Of a DNA stretch of 64,000 nucleotides, positions 24,883-36,366 are shown piece by piece. The notes below the pieces were generated by a model, which had not been told where the DNA came from, did no database searches, and saw nothing but the letters and a program-made list of their open reading frames with translations. The position numbers and the translations under genes were made by a program. Position 1 is the first letter of the stretch, and every line of letters starts with the position of its first letter. Source of the stretch: Sandaracinus sp. (GTDB lineage Bacteria; Myxococcota_A; Polyangia; Polyangiales; Houyiibacteriaceae); assembly GCA_002699025.1 (NCBI GenBank), contig PABA01000159.1, forward strand, positions 1-64,000. Direction: 5' to 3'.

Positions 24883-25376
24883 AGCCCGGGCGGCACCTCG
24901 AGGCCTCGAGCACCGTGCGCGCACGCTTCGCCTACGCCTGCGCCGCCTGCGGCTTCGAGGGCGAGGCCGAGGTCGTCGGCGAGGGCTGGGTGGAAGGCGC
25001 CGTGGCGGGCGCGGCCGCGAGCGCGCCGGAGCCCGCCGCCGCGGACGGGAGCGCCGCCGCCGACGCGCTCGAGCATGCCGAAGGAGCCGCCTGGGGCGAC
25101 GCGCTCACGACCGTCGAGCTCGCGCCCTGCCCGCGCTGCGAGGCCCGCGACGGGCGGCGCTGGCGCGCCTGGCTCGGCGCCCAGCTCCCCGGCGCCCTCG
25201 CGCTCGGCGCCCTCGCGGGCCTGGTGGTCGCCCTCGGCTCCTTCGTGCTCCGCCCGGAGCCCGACGGATGGCCCCTGCTCCTCGGCCTGGCCGCCTGGCC
25301 CCTCGCCGCCGCAGGCGTCCTCGGCGCCCGCGTGAGCCGCAAGCGCCGCCGCGCCACGACGCTCCGCTGGCGCTGA
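24879..25376 (+). CDS. Zinc-ribbon membrane protein
   Basis: 165 aa, no named family. Two CxxC pairs about 85 residues apart (CAAC near residue 18, CPRC near 83) could form a zinc ribbon around an Ala/Glu-rich insertion. Two transmembrane helices follow (about 100-122 and 130-148), then a basic tail. The GTG at 24879 overlaps the hydrolase stop (GTGA), so it is co-translated with it and may serve its export or quality control (inference). Confidence 0.7.
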   Translation: MKPGRHLEASSTVRARFAYACAACGFEGEAEVVGEGWVEGAVAGAAASAPEPAAADGSAAADALEHAEGAAWGDALTTVELAPCPRCEARDGRRWRAWLGAQLPGALALGALAGLVVALGSFVLRPEPDGWPLLLGLAAWPLAAAGVLGARVSRKRRRATTLRWR

Positions 25377-25385
25377 TCGCGCGCG

Positions 25386-29090
<3,705 letters not shown>

Positions 29091-29092
29091 GG

Positions 29093-30043
29093 TCATTCCT
29101 TGTGGGCGGCGGCCGTGACGACCGCGTAGTTCGGCTTCTTCCGCTCGCGCGAGGTGCGCGCGCACTGCTCGACCTCCAGGCCCGCGGCGCGGAGGAGAGC
29201 ACGGAGCGCCTTCGGCGAGAAGCCGGGCTGTACGTGGCCGTAGGCGCGCGTCTGGTCGAGCTGATCGTGGGCGTCGAGGGTGACGGCGACGAGGGCGCCG
29301 CCGGGGCGGAGCACGCGCGTGGCCTCGGCGAGGGCGCGCGCGGGATCGTCGGCGTAGGTGAGCACGTGGAAGAGGAGCACGTGGTCGAAGCGCGCGTCCT
29401 CGAAGGGGAGCGCGTCCATGGAGCCGGCCTGGAAGCGCGCGTTGGGGAGGCCCTTCGAGCGGCGGCGCGCGGCGGCGAGGACCTTCTCGCTCCGGTCGAC
29501 GCCCGTGTAGCTGGCGCAGCGCCCGGCGAGGAGGCGACCGGTCCAGCCGTCGCCGCAGCCGACGTCGAGCACGTCGCCCATGCGGAGCAGGCCGGCGAGG
29601 CCGTGCACGAGCGCCTCCCAGGTGCGGCCCGGGGAGTAGTGGCGCTCCATCTCGCCGGCGACGAGGTCGGGCCAGCTCGCGTCCTGCTCGCGGGCCTTGC
29701 GGAGGGCGTCGCGGCGGGCGGCGTCGGCGGCGAGGGTGGCGGCGGCGAGGCGGGCGCGGAGGAGCTCCCAGAGCGTGGCGGCGACGGGGGGCATGGCGCC
29801 GTGGAGCCGGTAGCGGGTGGAGCTGCCGACGCGGCGATCGTGGAGGAGGCCCGCCTCGCGGAGCTTGCCCAGGTGCGTGGAGACGCGGGACTGGGGGAGC
29901 TCGGTGATGGTCGTCAGGTCGGCGACGGAGAGCTCGTCCTCCTCGAGGAGCGCGAGCAGGCGCAGGCGCGTGGCGTCGCCGAAGAGGTGGAGCCACCCCG
30001 TCGAGGCCTCGAGCGTCTGATCGTCCTGGGTCAACGTGCTCAT
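29093..30043 (-). CDS. ArsR-type regulator fused to SAM-dependent methyltransferase
   Basis: 316 aa. The N-terminal winged helix ([19 protein letters not shown], then [17 protein letters not shown]) is followed by a class I methyltransferase domain ([41 protein letters not shown]). This fusion is common beside methionine-cycle genes. Together with its position 2 bp before metH it suggests a regulator that senses S-adenosylmethionine or S-adenosylhomocysteine (inference). The ATG at 30043 has TACACC ending 7 bases upstream; the longer open frame runs into 15-bp repeats and is rejected. Confidence 0.88.
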   Translation of the reverse strand: MSTLTQDDQTLEASTGWLHLFGDATRLRLLALLEEDELSVADLTTITELPQSRVSTHLGKLREAGLLHDRRVGSSTRYRLHGAMPPVAATLWELLRARLAAATLAADAARRDALRKAREQDASWPDLVAGEMERHYSPGRTWEALVHGLAGLLRMGDVLDVGCGDGWTGRLLAGRCASYTGVDRSEKVLAAARRRSKGLPNARFQAGSMDALPFEDARFDHVLLFHVLTYADDPARALAEATRVLRPGGALVAVTLDAHDQLDQTRAYGHVQPGFSPKALRALLRAAGLEVEQCARTSRERKKPNYAVVTAAAHKE

Positions 30044-30050
30044 GTCGCAG

Positions 30051-30056
30051 GGTGTA
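30051..30056 (-). promoter_or_regulatory. -10-like TACACC, possible leaderless promoter
   Basis: TACACC, 7 bases, ATG at 30043. The last base departs from TAnnnT. Confidence 0.45.
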
Positions 30057-30081
30057 CGGGCGCCGGTCTGTTCCCGTGCTG

Positions 30082-30156
30082 GTCGGGTCTCGCGCAGTCG
30101 GGTCTCGCGCTGTGGGGTCTCGTGCAGTCGGGTCTCGCGCAGTCGGGTCTCGCGCA
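30082..30156. repeat. Five 15-bp tandem repeats
   Basis: Units of GTCGGGTCTCGCGCA, three identical and two with 1-3 changes, plus a degenerate sixth. There are no spacers, so this is not CRISPR. It lies in the divergent gap between the ArsR-type gene and the TerB-like gene. Confidence 0.9.
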
Positions 30157-30285
30157 GTCGGTTCACGAGGGTCTGCTCGCGAGAGCGGGCCGCGCGACGA
30201 AGCCCATCCGTTCATCAGGATGACCGGATGCGTCGCCGTCCGGTGCCTACTGTGGCGCCTTCCCCCCGCGCCCGCAAGCCCGCGC

Positions 30286-30291
30286 TATGCT
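30286..30291 (+). promoter_or_regulatory. -10-like TATGCT, leaderless promoter
   Basis: TATGCT, 6 bases, ATG at 30298. The 12 bases ending in TATGCTCGCGGC are the same as at the SMP-30-like gene. Confidence 0.6.
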
Positions 30292-30297
30292 CGCGGC

Positions 30298-30747
30298 ATG
30301 AGCAAGGACGTGACGCTGGGCAAGGACGTCTTCATGGGCCTGGCGGCCCTGGGCTGGGCCGACGGGAACCTGGACGCGGACGAGGCGGACGCGATCGCGA
30401 AGCTCGCGCTCGACAGCGGGCTGACGGTCGAGGAGGTCGCAGCCATCGAGGAGGCCACGAAGAACCCCTTCGACCTGGCGGACCTCGACACGGAGGGGAT
30501 GAGCGACGTCGACAAGCTCTTCGTCTACGCCGTCGGCGAGTGGATGGCGACGCTCGACGGGGAGCTCGCGAAGGGCGAGAAGGAGACGCTCCAGAAGCTC
30601 GCGGACCTGCTCGGGCTGGACGAGGCGCAGCGAGCCGACGCCGGGATCCTGGTGCGTGAGGTGGCCTACGCCTCGGGCGGAGACCGCCCCTTCGACTACG
30701 ACCTCACGCAGCTCCGGGACCGGGTGGCCGCGATGGTCGACGCCTGA
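30298..30747 (+). CDS. TerB-like protein
   Basis: 149 aa, all helical and acidic. Two repeats of the TerB/DjlA type carry Asp/Glu-rich loops (ALGWADGNLDADEADAIAKL and ATLDGELAKGEKETLQKLADLLG) that may bind metal. TerB-like proteins sit in tellurite-resistance and membrane stress systems, but no other ter gene is near. No signal peptide, so cytosolic. Confidence 0.65.
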   Translation: MSKDVTLGKDVFMGLAALGWADGNLDADEADAIAKLALDSGLTVEEVAAIEEATKNPFDLADLDTEGMSDVDKLFVYAVGEWMATLDGELAKGEKETLQKLADLLGLDEAQRADAGILVREVAYASGGDRPFDYDLTQLRDRVAAMVDA

Positions 30748-30749
30748 GC

Positions 30750-30771
30750 GCCCAGCCGCGTCGCTGGGCTT
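30750..30771 (+). terminator. Possible terminator after TerB-like gene
   Basis: A 7-bp perfect stem (30750-30756 with 30763-30769) and 6-base loop, followed only by TT. Weak as an intrinsic terminator. Confidence 0.4.
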
Positions 30772-30897
30772 CCGCGGCCGGCCAGGCCATCTCGCTCTCG
30801 AGGTGATGGCCAGCCGTCATGGCCAGCGGGTCGTCGCGAGAGCCCCGCGGAGCGCCGCGCCGCGGGACGCTGCGTCGAGCCGCCTCCCGCTCGACGG

Positions 30898-30957
30898 GTG
30901 ACGGTCGACTCGGGGTCGCTGCAGCCCACCGGGCCGCCTCGCCCCGGGACGCGTATC
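30898..30957. repeat. Diverged duplicate of the 3' end of the next lipoprotein gene
   Basis: About 60 bp resemble 30975-31034, the last 20 codons of the lipoprotein gene, at a constant offset of 77 bp (shared blocks GTGACGGTC, TCGCTGCAG, CCACCGGGCCGCC). It is not in a maintained frame and looks like a decayed tandem duplication. Confidence 0.6.
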
Positions 30958-30967
30958 GCCCTCGCGC

Positions 30968-31627
30968 TCAGCGCGTGACGGTCAGCGTGTAGTCGCTGCA
31001 GTCCACCGGGCCGCCGCGCCGCGAGACGCGGACGTAGAGCTCCGAGGGCCAGGCCACCTCACGCACGCGGTAGTCCTCGACGTCCGGGTCGCGCATGTCC
31101 TCGGGGTTCACCTCCATGGCCGACTGGTCGTCGGTGAAGGTGTAGGAGGTCAGCTCCCGGGGGACGCCTTCGCCGCAGGTCACGGTCGCCTCGCAGCTCG
31201 CGCGCACCTCGAAGACCATCGTCGAGTCGCCCTCGAGCGTGAGCGTGGGCGTCCCGCCGCCGAGCTCGCCCGGCATGCTCAGGGGCGGGAACTGCACGAC
31301 GAACCAATCCGAGTCGCTCAGCACCGGGATCTTGCCGGTCGCCGTCGTGCTCCCGCCGACGTCCACCACGCCGAGCATCTCGGCCATGGCGCAGTCGTCG
31401 GGGATCGTGTCGTCGACGCAGGCCGGCCCCGCGTCCGTGCCGCCCCCGGCGTCCACGCCCGGCCCCGCGTCCACGCCGGGCCCCGCGTCCGCGCCCGGCC
31501 CTGCGTCCACGCCCGGCCCGGCGTCGAGGCGCGGCCGCGGCTCGCCCCCGCCGCCCTTGGCGCACCCGGCGAACGCGAGCGCGCCGAGGAGAGCGACGAG
31601 GGTGATCCGGCGGGCGAGGCGTCCCAT
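30968..31627 (-). CDS. Lipoprotein with DAG-repeat linker
   Basis: 219 aa. Lipobox LAFAGC, then a linker of repeated DAGPGVDAGPG units (15-bp period). A C-terminal beta-rich domain of about 140 residues has four Cys. The domain ends DCSDYTLTVTR and resembles pre-peptidase C-terminal-like beta sandwiches (SDWFVVQF, YVRVSR), but the match is weak. Probably exposed on the outer membrane. Start at 31627 from the signal sequence. Confidence 0.75.
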   Translation of the reverse strand: MGRLARRITLVALLGALAFAGCAKGGGGEPRPRLDAGPGVDAGPGADAGPGVDAGPGVDAGGGTDAGPACVDDTIPDDCAMAEMLGVVDVGGSTTATGKIPVLSDSDWFVVQFPPLSMPGELGGGTPTLTLEGDSTMVFEVRASCEATVTCGEGVPRELTSYTFTDDQSAMEVNPEDMRDPDVEDYRVREVAWPSELYVRVSRRGGPVDCSDYTLTVTR

Positions 31628-31636
31628 GCGCCCCGC

Positions 31637-31642
31637 AAGCTA
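31637..31642 (-). promoter_or_regulatory. -10-like TAGCTT, possible leaderless promoter
   Basis: TAGCTT, 9 bases, ATG at 31627. Spacing is longer than usual. Confidence 0.4.
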
Positions 31643-31812
31643 CCAAAGCCGGCCCCGGGCCGCACCAATCCGCGACGCCCGGCAGCCGCGCGGGGAGAGG
31701 CGGGACGGGCCGCTGCCCCACGCCCGAGCTCCGTCCGCCGCCGACGAGCGCAGCCCCCAGCGGGGCCCCGTTCACCGCGACTCGGCGGCTGGAGAAGACC
31801 GTCGACCTGCTC

Positions 31813-31950
31813 GCCCGGAGGAGTCAGCCCGCGGCGTGATGATCGTGCGAGGCTTCGGCTCGAATACGCGCCCCATTTCGGCGAGGCGAGAATCCGCTGC
31901 GGGCCCGAAGGATCGTGCGAGGGCGCTCCGACTGGTGACGAATCCGGGCT
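31813..31950 (+). repeat. MITE-like element, copy A
   Basis: Shares with copy B (38782-38930) a left block (GCCCGGA, GAGTCA, CGCGGCGTGATGATCG) and a right block (GGGCCCGAAGG, GCGAGGGCGC, GGTGACGAAT, CGGGCTAGAG); the centre differs. The ends are imperfect terminal inverted repeats. Its right edge runs straight into the TAGAGT hexamer upstream of the epimerase gene. The rest of the 31628-31962 gap shows nothing else. Confidence 0.8.
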
Positions 31951-31955
31951 AGAGT
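31950..31955 (+). promoter_or_regulatory. -10-like TAGAGT at the edge of element copy A
   Basis: TAGAGT, 7 bases, GTG at 31963, which opens a 14-codon frame overlapping the epimerase start. Confidence 0.5.
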
Positions 31956-31962
31956 CCCCGCC

Positions 31963-32007
31963 GTGCCGCGCTCCCCGCTCCTCTCGCCCTCCCCGGACCC
32001 GTCGTGA
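31963..32007 (+). CDS. Possible 14-codon leader peptide, coupled to the epimerase gene
   Basis: A GTG placed 7 bases after TAGAGT opens 14 codons (5 of them Pro, 5 Ser) ending at a TGA that overlaps the GTG of the epimerase gene (GTGA). If transcription is leaderless here, ribosomes would reach the epimerase through this short frame. No homology can be judged at this length. Confidence 0.35.
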   Translation: MPRSPLLSPSPDPS

Positions 32008-32852
32008 CGGTCCGCACCGTCCTCGTCGCCGGCTGCGGCTTCGTCGGGACCGCCCTCGCCGTCCGACTCCGCGACGCCGGCCACCGCGTGCTCGGCGTCC
32101 GCCGCCGAGCCGAGCTCCTCCCGCCGGGCGTCGAGCCAGTGGCCGCCGACCTCACCGATCGCGACGGCCTCGCCCGCGCCCTCGGCGAACGCGTCGACGC
32201 CGTGGACGACCTCGTCTACGCCGCCTCCGCGGACGGCCGCTCCGAGGAGGCCTACGTGCGCGCCTACGTCACGGGCCTGGACGTCGCCCTCTCGCTCCTC
32301 GCCGGGCGCCGGCTCCGGCGCGCCCTCTTCACGGCGAGCACGGCGGTCTACGGCGTCGACAATGGCAGCTGGGTCGACGAGGCGAGCCCGACCGAGCCCA
32401 CGCGCTTCACCGGCGCGCGCCTCCTCGACGCCGAGGCGCGGCTCCACGACGCCCCCGTCGAGACCGCGAGCCTCCGCCTGGCCGGCATCTACGGGCCCGG
32501 TCGCACGCGCCTCGTGCGCATGGTCCGGGACGGGCAGCTCGAGCGCGACCGCTGGACGAACCGCATCCACCGCGACGACTGCGCGGGGGCGCTCCACGCG
32601 CTCCTCGAGACGGCGCCGCTCGCGCCGACCTACGTCGGCGTCGACGACGCGCCGGCGCCCCTCGCGGAGGTCGCCGCCTTCCTCGCCGGGCGCCTCGGCG
32701 TCCCCGCTCCCGAGCTCGAGGGCCCGCCGACGGGCAAGCGCTGCGCGAACGCGCGCCTCCGCGGCGCCGGCTGGACGCCGATCCACCCGACCTACCGGGA
32801 GGGCTACCCGGAGATCGTCGATGAGCTCCTCGCCGGCCGCACGCAGGGCTGA
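32004..32852 (+). CDS. NAD-dependent epimerase/dehydratase-like protein
   Basis: 282 aa Rossmann-fold protein. The nucleotide motif is VAGCGFVG at the N-terminus, then STAVYG, RLAGIYGPGR and WTNRIHRDD. It resembles the YeeZ-like extended SDRs. The Tyr of TAVYG lacks the usual YxxxK lysine, so classical epimerase chemistry is doubtful. GTG start coupled to the short frame above; the 3' end overlaps the next gene by 32 bp. Confidence 0.82.
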   Translation: MTVRTVLVAGCGFVGTALAVRLRDAGHRVLGVRRRAELLPPGVEPVAADLTDRDGLARALGERVDAVDDLVYAASADGRSEEAYVRAYVTGLDVALSLLAGRRLRRALFTASTAVYGVDNGSWVDEASPTEPTRFTGARLLDAEARLHDAPVETASLRLAGIYGPGRTRLVRMVRDGQLERDRWTNRIHRDDCAGALHALLETAPLAPTYVGVDDAPAPLAEVAAFLAGRLGVPAPELEGPPTGKRCANARLRGAGWTPIHPTYREGYPEIVDELLAGRTQG

Positions 32853-34326
32853 GCGACCCCGTCGCGGGCTCGCCGCGCGCCTCGTCGTCGGCCTGCTCGG
32901 AGCGACCCTCCTCGTCCCTCTCCTCGCGCCCGCGGACGCCGACGCCCAGGAGGGCCCGGACTCGCACGCCTTCACCGAGGATCGCGATCGCAGCGACGAA
33001 GCGGAGGCGCGGGCGAGCGGCGAGGAGGACCGGGCCGAGGACGAGGCGCCGAGCCCCCCCGACCTCGCGCCCCGCGCCGTCCCCGACTACGACGGCCGCC
33101 CCGCCGCGCCCCCCTCCGCCGGGCGCCAGCTCCTCTGGATCCCGCGCATCCTCTTCGCGCCGCTCTACTTCCTCACCGAGTTCGTCCTCCGCCGCCCGCT
33201 CAGCGCCCTGAGCCGCATGGCCGAGCAGAGCACGAGCGACCCCTTGCGCTTCTTCGTCTTCGGCGAACGGCAGCAGGTCGCCATCGCGCCCACGCTCTAC
33301 ATCGACTTCGGCGACCAGCCCTCGGCGGGCCTCTATCTCCGCTGGAACGAGGCCGGCCACCCGAGCCACAAGATGCGCTTCTACTTCGCGACCTGGGGCA
33401 AGGACTGGCTCCGGGGTCGCGTGCTCACGCGCTGGGAGCCGGCGCACGAGCGCTGGCGCTTCGAGGCGCGCTTCCACGCCTCGCGCCGCCCGGACGGGCG
33501 CTTCTTCGGCATCGGCGCCGAGTCGCGGGACGAGGCGGCGCGCTACCAGTTCCGGCAGCTCGATGGCCAGCTCGCCTTCGAGGGGGAGCCCTGGCGGGCG
33601 ACCTTCGTGACGACCTGGGCCGGGGTGCGCGAGGTGCGCTTCTCCGACGACGTCTTCGCGGGCGCGACCATCGAGGAGCAGGTCGCCCAGGGCGCCTACC
33701 CGACGCCGCCCGGCTACGAGGACGGCTACCTGATCTACGCGCAGGGCGCGGAGGTGATCTTCAACACGCGGCGCGCGCGGCCGGCGGACACGAGCGGCGT
33801 GCTCCTCGAGCTCCGGGGCGAGCACGCCTTCGACCTGCGCGACCGGCTCGCGCGCCGCTGGTTCAGCTATGGCGGCGCCGCCGGCGCGTACGTCGACCTC
33901 TCCTCGAGCGGGCACGTGCTCGGCGTCATCGCCTCGGCCTCGCTCGTCGAGCCCCTCGCCGGCGAGGTGCCCTTCACCGAGCTCCCCGACCTCGGCGGCA
34001 ACGGCCCCATGCGCGGCTTCCGCAACGGCCGGCTCCGCGGCCAGAGCGCGGCGAGCGTCGTCGCCCAGTACAGCTGGCCCGTGTGGGTCTACCTCGACGC
34101 CATCGCCCACGTGGGCTTCGGCGGCGTCTGGGGCGAGCGCTTCGAGGACTTCTCCTGGGACGACCTGCGCATGAGCTTCGGCATCGGCTTCGGCGCCATC
34201 CACAGCGTGGACCACCGCTTCGACTTCACGCTCGCCTGGGGCACCGAGCCGATCACCGCCGGCTTCCAGGTCACGAGCTTCCGGCTGGCGCTCGGGGCGA
34301 CCTTCGAGTTCGGCAGCGCCCGCTGA
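32821..34326 (+). CDS. Surface-antigen (D15/BamA-like) outer-membrane protein
   Basis: 501 aa. A signal peptide follows an Arg-rich start; then an acidic linker and a proline-rich stretch. From about residue 150 on, alternating aromatic beta strands suggest a barrel. GNGPMRGFRNGRLRG followed by SVVAQYSWPV matches the D15/BamA-type barrel motif (RGF...QYxxP). No POTRA repeats are seen, so it is closer to the 16-strand bacterial surface antigen family without POTRA. The ATG at 32821 overlaps the epimerase 3' end. Confidence 0.72.
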   Translation: MSSSPAARRAERPRRGLAARLVVGLLGATLLVPLLAPADADAQEGPDSHAFTEDRDRSDEAEARASGEEDRAEDEAPSPPDLAPRAVPDYDGRPAAPPSAGRQLLWIPRILFAPLYFLTEFVLRRPLSALSRMAEQSTSDPLRFFVFGERQQVAIAPTLYIDFGDQPSAGLYLRWNEAGHPSHKMRFYFATWGKDWLRGRVLTRWEPAHERWRFEARFHASRRPDGRFFGIGAESRDEAARYQFRQLDGQLAFEGEPWRATFVTTWAGVREVRFSDDVFAGATIEEQVAQGAYPTPPGYEDGYLIYAQGAEVIFNTRRARPADTSGVLLELRGEHAFDLRDRLARRWFSYGGAAGAYVDLSSSGHVLGVIASASLVEPLAGEVPFTELPDLGGNGPMRGFRNGRLRGQSAASVVAQYSWPVWVYLDAIAHVGFGGVWGERFEDFSWDDLRMSFGIGFGAIHSVDHRFDFTLAWGTEPITAGFQVTSFRLALGATFEFGSAR

Positions 34327-34347
34327 GTCGCGCAGGCCCCGCCCGCT

Positions 34348-34821
34348 TCAGCGGAGGAGGTTGCAGTCGAAGCCCGCGGAAGAGCTCGAGGGGAGGCCGT
34401 CGGTCGGGACGTCCACCACGCCCGAGCCCGAGAAGTCCGGGCAGCGGTAGGAGAGCTGCACCTGCGCACGCCCGTGCCGGTCGCTGCCGACGCCATCGTA
34501 CTGCGGCTCCCCTTGGAGGCTCGCGTCGACCGCGCACTCGCTCTCGGTGACGGTCAAGCGCAGCTCGACGAGCTGCTCGCCGTCCGGGTCCGGTCGGACG
34601 ACGCTCTCCACGTCGACGGCGAACCCCTCCTCCTCCTCGCGGAGATCGCGCACCCCACAGCGCACCTGGCGCGTGATGGCCTCGTCCCCCGGCGCGCCCT
34701 CGGCGCCGAGCGCCGCCGCGTCGAGCTCGAGCACCACGCCGGCCGGCGTCGCCTCGATGTCGTCTCCCCCACACGCCACCCCGAGCGAGATGACGACCCC
34801 AATCATCAGCGTGCGGCCCAT
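34348..34821 (-). CDS. Small lipoprotein of unknown function
   Basis: 157 aa. Short signal ending in the LGVAC lipobox (MGRTLMIGVVISLGVACGGD), then an acidic beta-rich body with Cys pairs (CGVRDL, SECAVDA, YRCPDF, FDCNLL) that may form disulfides. No family recognised. The ATG at 34821 is chosen for the signal peptide. It is convergent with the surface-antigen gene (21 bp between stops) and divergent from the AgmX-like gene. Confidence 0.68.
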   Translation of the reverse strand: MGRTLMIGVVISLGVACGGDDIEATPAGVVLELDAAALGAEGAPGDEAITRQVRCGVRDLREEEEGFAVDVESVVRPDPDGEQLVELRLTVTESECAVDASLQGEPQYDGVGSDRHGRAQVQLSYRCPDFSGSGVVDVPTDGLPSSSSAGFDCNLLR

Positions 34822-34915
34822 GCCCCGAACGCTGCCCCATCGGGCGCGTTCCCGGCAACCCCATCGCCCCCGCGCCATCGAGTCGTCACGCCTGGCACGC
34901 ATGGCGCGAAGCGAT

Positions 34916-34921
34916 CATGGT
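34916..34921 (+). promoter_or_regulatory. -10-like CATGGT, possible leaderless promoter
   Basis: CATGGT, 7 bases, ATG at 34929. First base departs from TAnnnT. Confidence 0.35.
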
Positions 34922-34928
34922 CCCCGCG

Positions 34929-36356
34929 ATGCGCTCCCCGGCCCGCCTGGCTCCGCTCCTCGTGCTCGCCCTCGCCTGCCCCTCGCTGCGCCCGGCGAGC
35001 GAGACGCGCTCCGTCCCGCACACGAACCCCACTCCGCCTCGCCCCGAGCCGCCCGAGACCATGCGCGGCTGGGAGCTCCCGAGCGGCCGCTACCTCCTCG
35101 ACGGGGTGTTCGTGATGCTCCCGAGCTCTCCGGATGCGGGCGTCCTCTACGCCGATGCGCCGCAGCACGTGCAGCGCGACGCGGGCGGCGAGCTCTTCGT
35201 CACGGTGCGGCTCGATGGCCAGCCACTGCGCCTCCGGGTTCATCAGCCCTTCGAGCTGAGCACCTGCCTCCGCGCCCCCAAGGCGGTGCGGGAGAGCGGG
35301 CTCGAGTGGCACCTCGGCGCCGGCGCCCGGGTGTACCTGCGCGGGTCCGTCGACGGCGAGCGCATGCGCATCGCCCTCGCTCCCTGGCTCCACGCCCCGA
35401 CCTACATCGTGCGCCGATCCGACCTCTCCCCCGACGCTTGCTCCCCCCGATGGCCGATGCACGAGGAGCGCGTGGGCCACCGATGCCTTCGCCCGGAGCC
35501 CGGCCCCCCGAGGCCCGAGACCCCCGGCGCCCGCCTCGCCGCCGGTGTGCCCGTCGAGACCATCGAGGCGCGCGACGGATGGACCCACGTTAGGGTCCGC
35601 GACCCCCACCTTCCCGAGGGCGCCCCGGCGGTCGTCACGGGCTGGCTCTCACCGGACGATCGAGGACACGTGCGCGAGGCCGTGTCCCTGCCCGAGGCGC
35701 TCACGGTCAGCGAAGGCTGGCCGCGTCCGAGCGGCGAGGTCGTCTTCCAGTGGAGCACGGACATCAAGCTCGCCTACCCCCGGGTGTTCGGCGACTACTT
35801 CGTGAAGCTCGACGGCGAAGTCGGCACGCTCGCCATCCCCGGCTTCGCCCCGGGCCCGCTGCTCGAGGAGAAGCGGGAGACCGCGGCCGTCTCCCCACCG
35901 TCCCATGGCTTGGCCCGCGCCGTGCTCCCCGTCGGCACGATGGAGTGCACGCCTCGCGCCAACCCGCCGGTCAGCCCCGACGCGCTCGAGGGCGAGGCGC
36001 ACGAGCTGCCCGAAGGTTACGGCTCGCTCCCCCGAGCCGTGATCCGGGAGACGATTCAGCGGAACATCGGCGACGTGCGCGGCTGCTACGAGCGGCAGCT
36101 CGAGTACTCGCCCGGCCTCGAGGGCCGCCTCGTCTACCGCTTCGTGATCGGGCGCGATGGGAGCGTGAGCATCGTCGGCCTCGTCGACCGCTCCGGGGGG
36201 TTCGACCCCTGGGTCGCCGCGTGCATCGCGCGCCGGATGCGGGCCTGGCGCTTCCCGGCGCCGGACGACGGCGGCATCGTGATCGTGACCTACCCCTTCC
36301 AGCTCACCCCGATCCGCGATCTCGGCGCGGTCGACTTCCGGCGGGAGGGAGACTAG
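34929..36356 (+). CDS. AgmX/TonB-like C-terminal domain lipoprotein
   Basis: 475 aa. A signal with LALAC lipobox leads to two beta-rich regions. Residues about 190-240 look SH3-like (ARLAAGVPVETIEARDGWTHVRV). The last 110 residues form the myxobacterial AgmX/PglI-type C-terminal domain (IRETIQRNIGDVRGCYERQL, VYRFVIGRDGSVSI, CIARRMRAWRFPAP, VTYPFQLTP), related to TonB C-termini and linked to gliding or envelope machinery. The MMPL exporter starts 10 bp downstream, so the two are probably one operon. Confidence 0.78.
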   Translation: MRSPARLAPLLVLALACPSLRPASETRSVPHTNPTPPRPEPPETMRGWELPSGRYLLDGVFVMLPSSPDAGVLYADAPQHVQRDAGGELFVTVRLDGQPLRLRVHQPFELSTCLRAPKAVRESGLEWHLGAGARVYLRGSVDGERMRIALAPWLHAPTYIVRRSDLSPDACSPRWPMHEERVGHRCLRPEPGPPRPETPGARLAAGVPVETIEARDGWTHVRVRDPHLPEGAPAVVTGWLSPDDRGHVREAVSLPEALTVSEGWPRPSGEVVFQWSTDIKLAYPRVFGDYFVKLDGEVGTLAIPGFAPGPLLEEKRETAAVSPPSHGLARAVLPVGTMECTPRANPPVSPDALEGEAHELPEGYGSLPRAVIRETIQRNIGDVRGCYERQLEYSPGLEGRLVYRFVIGRDGSVSIVGLVDRSGGFDPWVAACIARRMRAWRFPAPDDGGIVIVTYPFQLTPIRDLGAVDFRREGD

Positions 36357-36366
36357 GCCTCGCCCC

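Noticed and set aside
30082-30156. CRISPR array
   Set aside because: Repeats are directly joined with no spacers and vary in sequence; no cas genes in the window.
30044-30166. Longer N-terminus of the ArsR-methyltransferase with [10 protein letters not shown] repeats
   Set aside because: It is the translation of the intergenic 15-bp repeats; the ArsR domain begins cleanly after the ATG at 30043.
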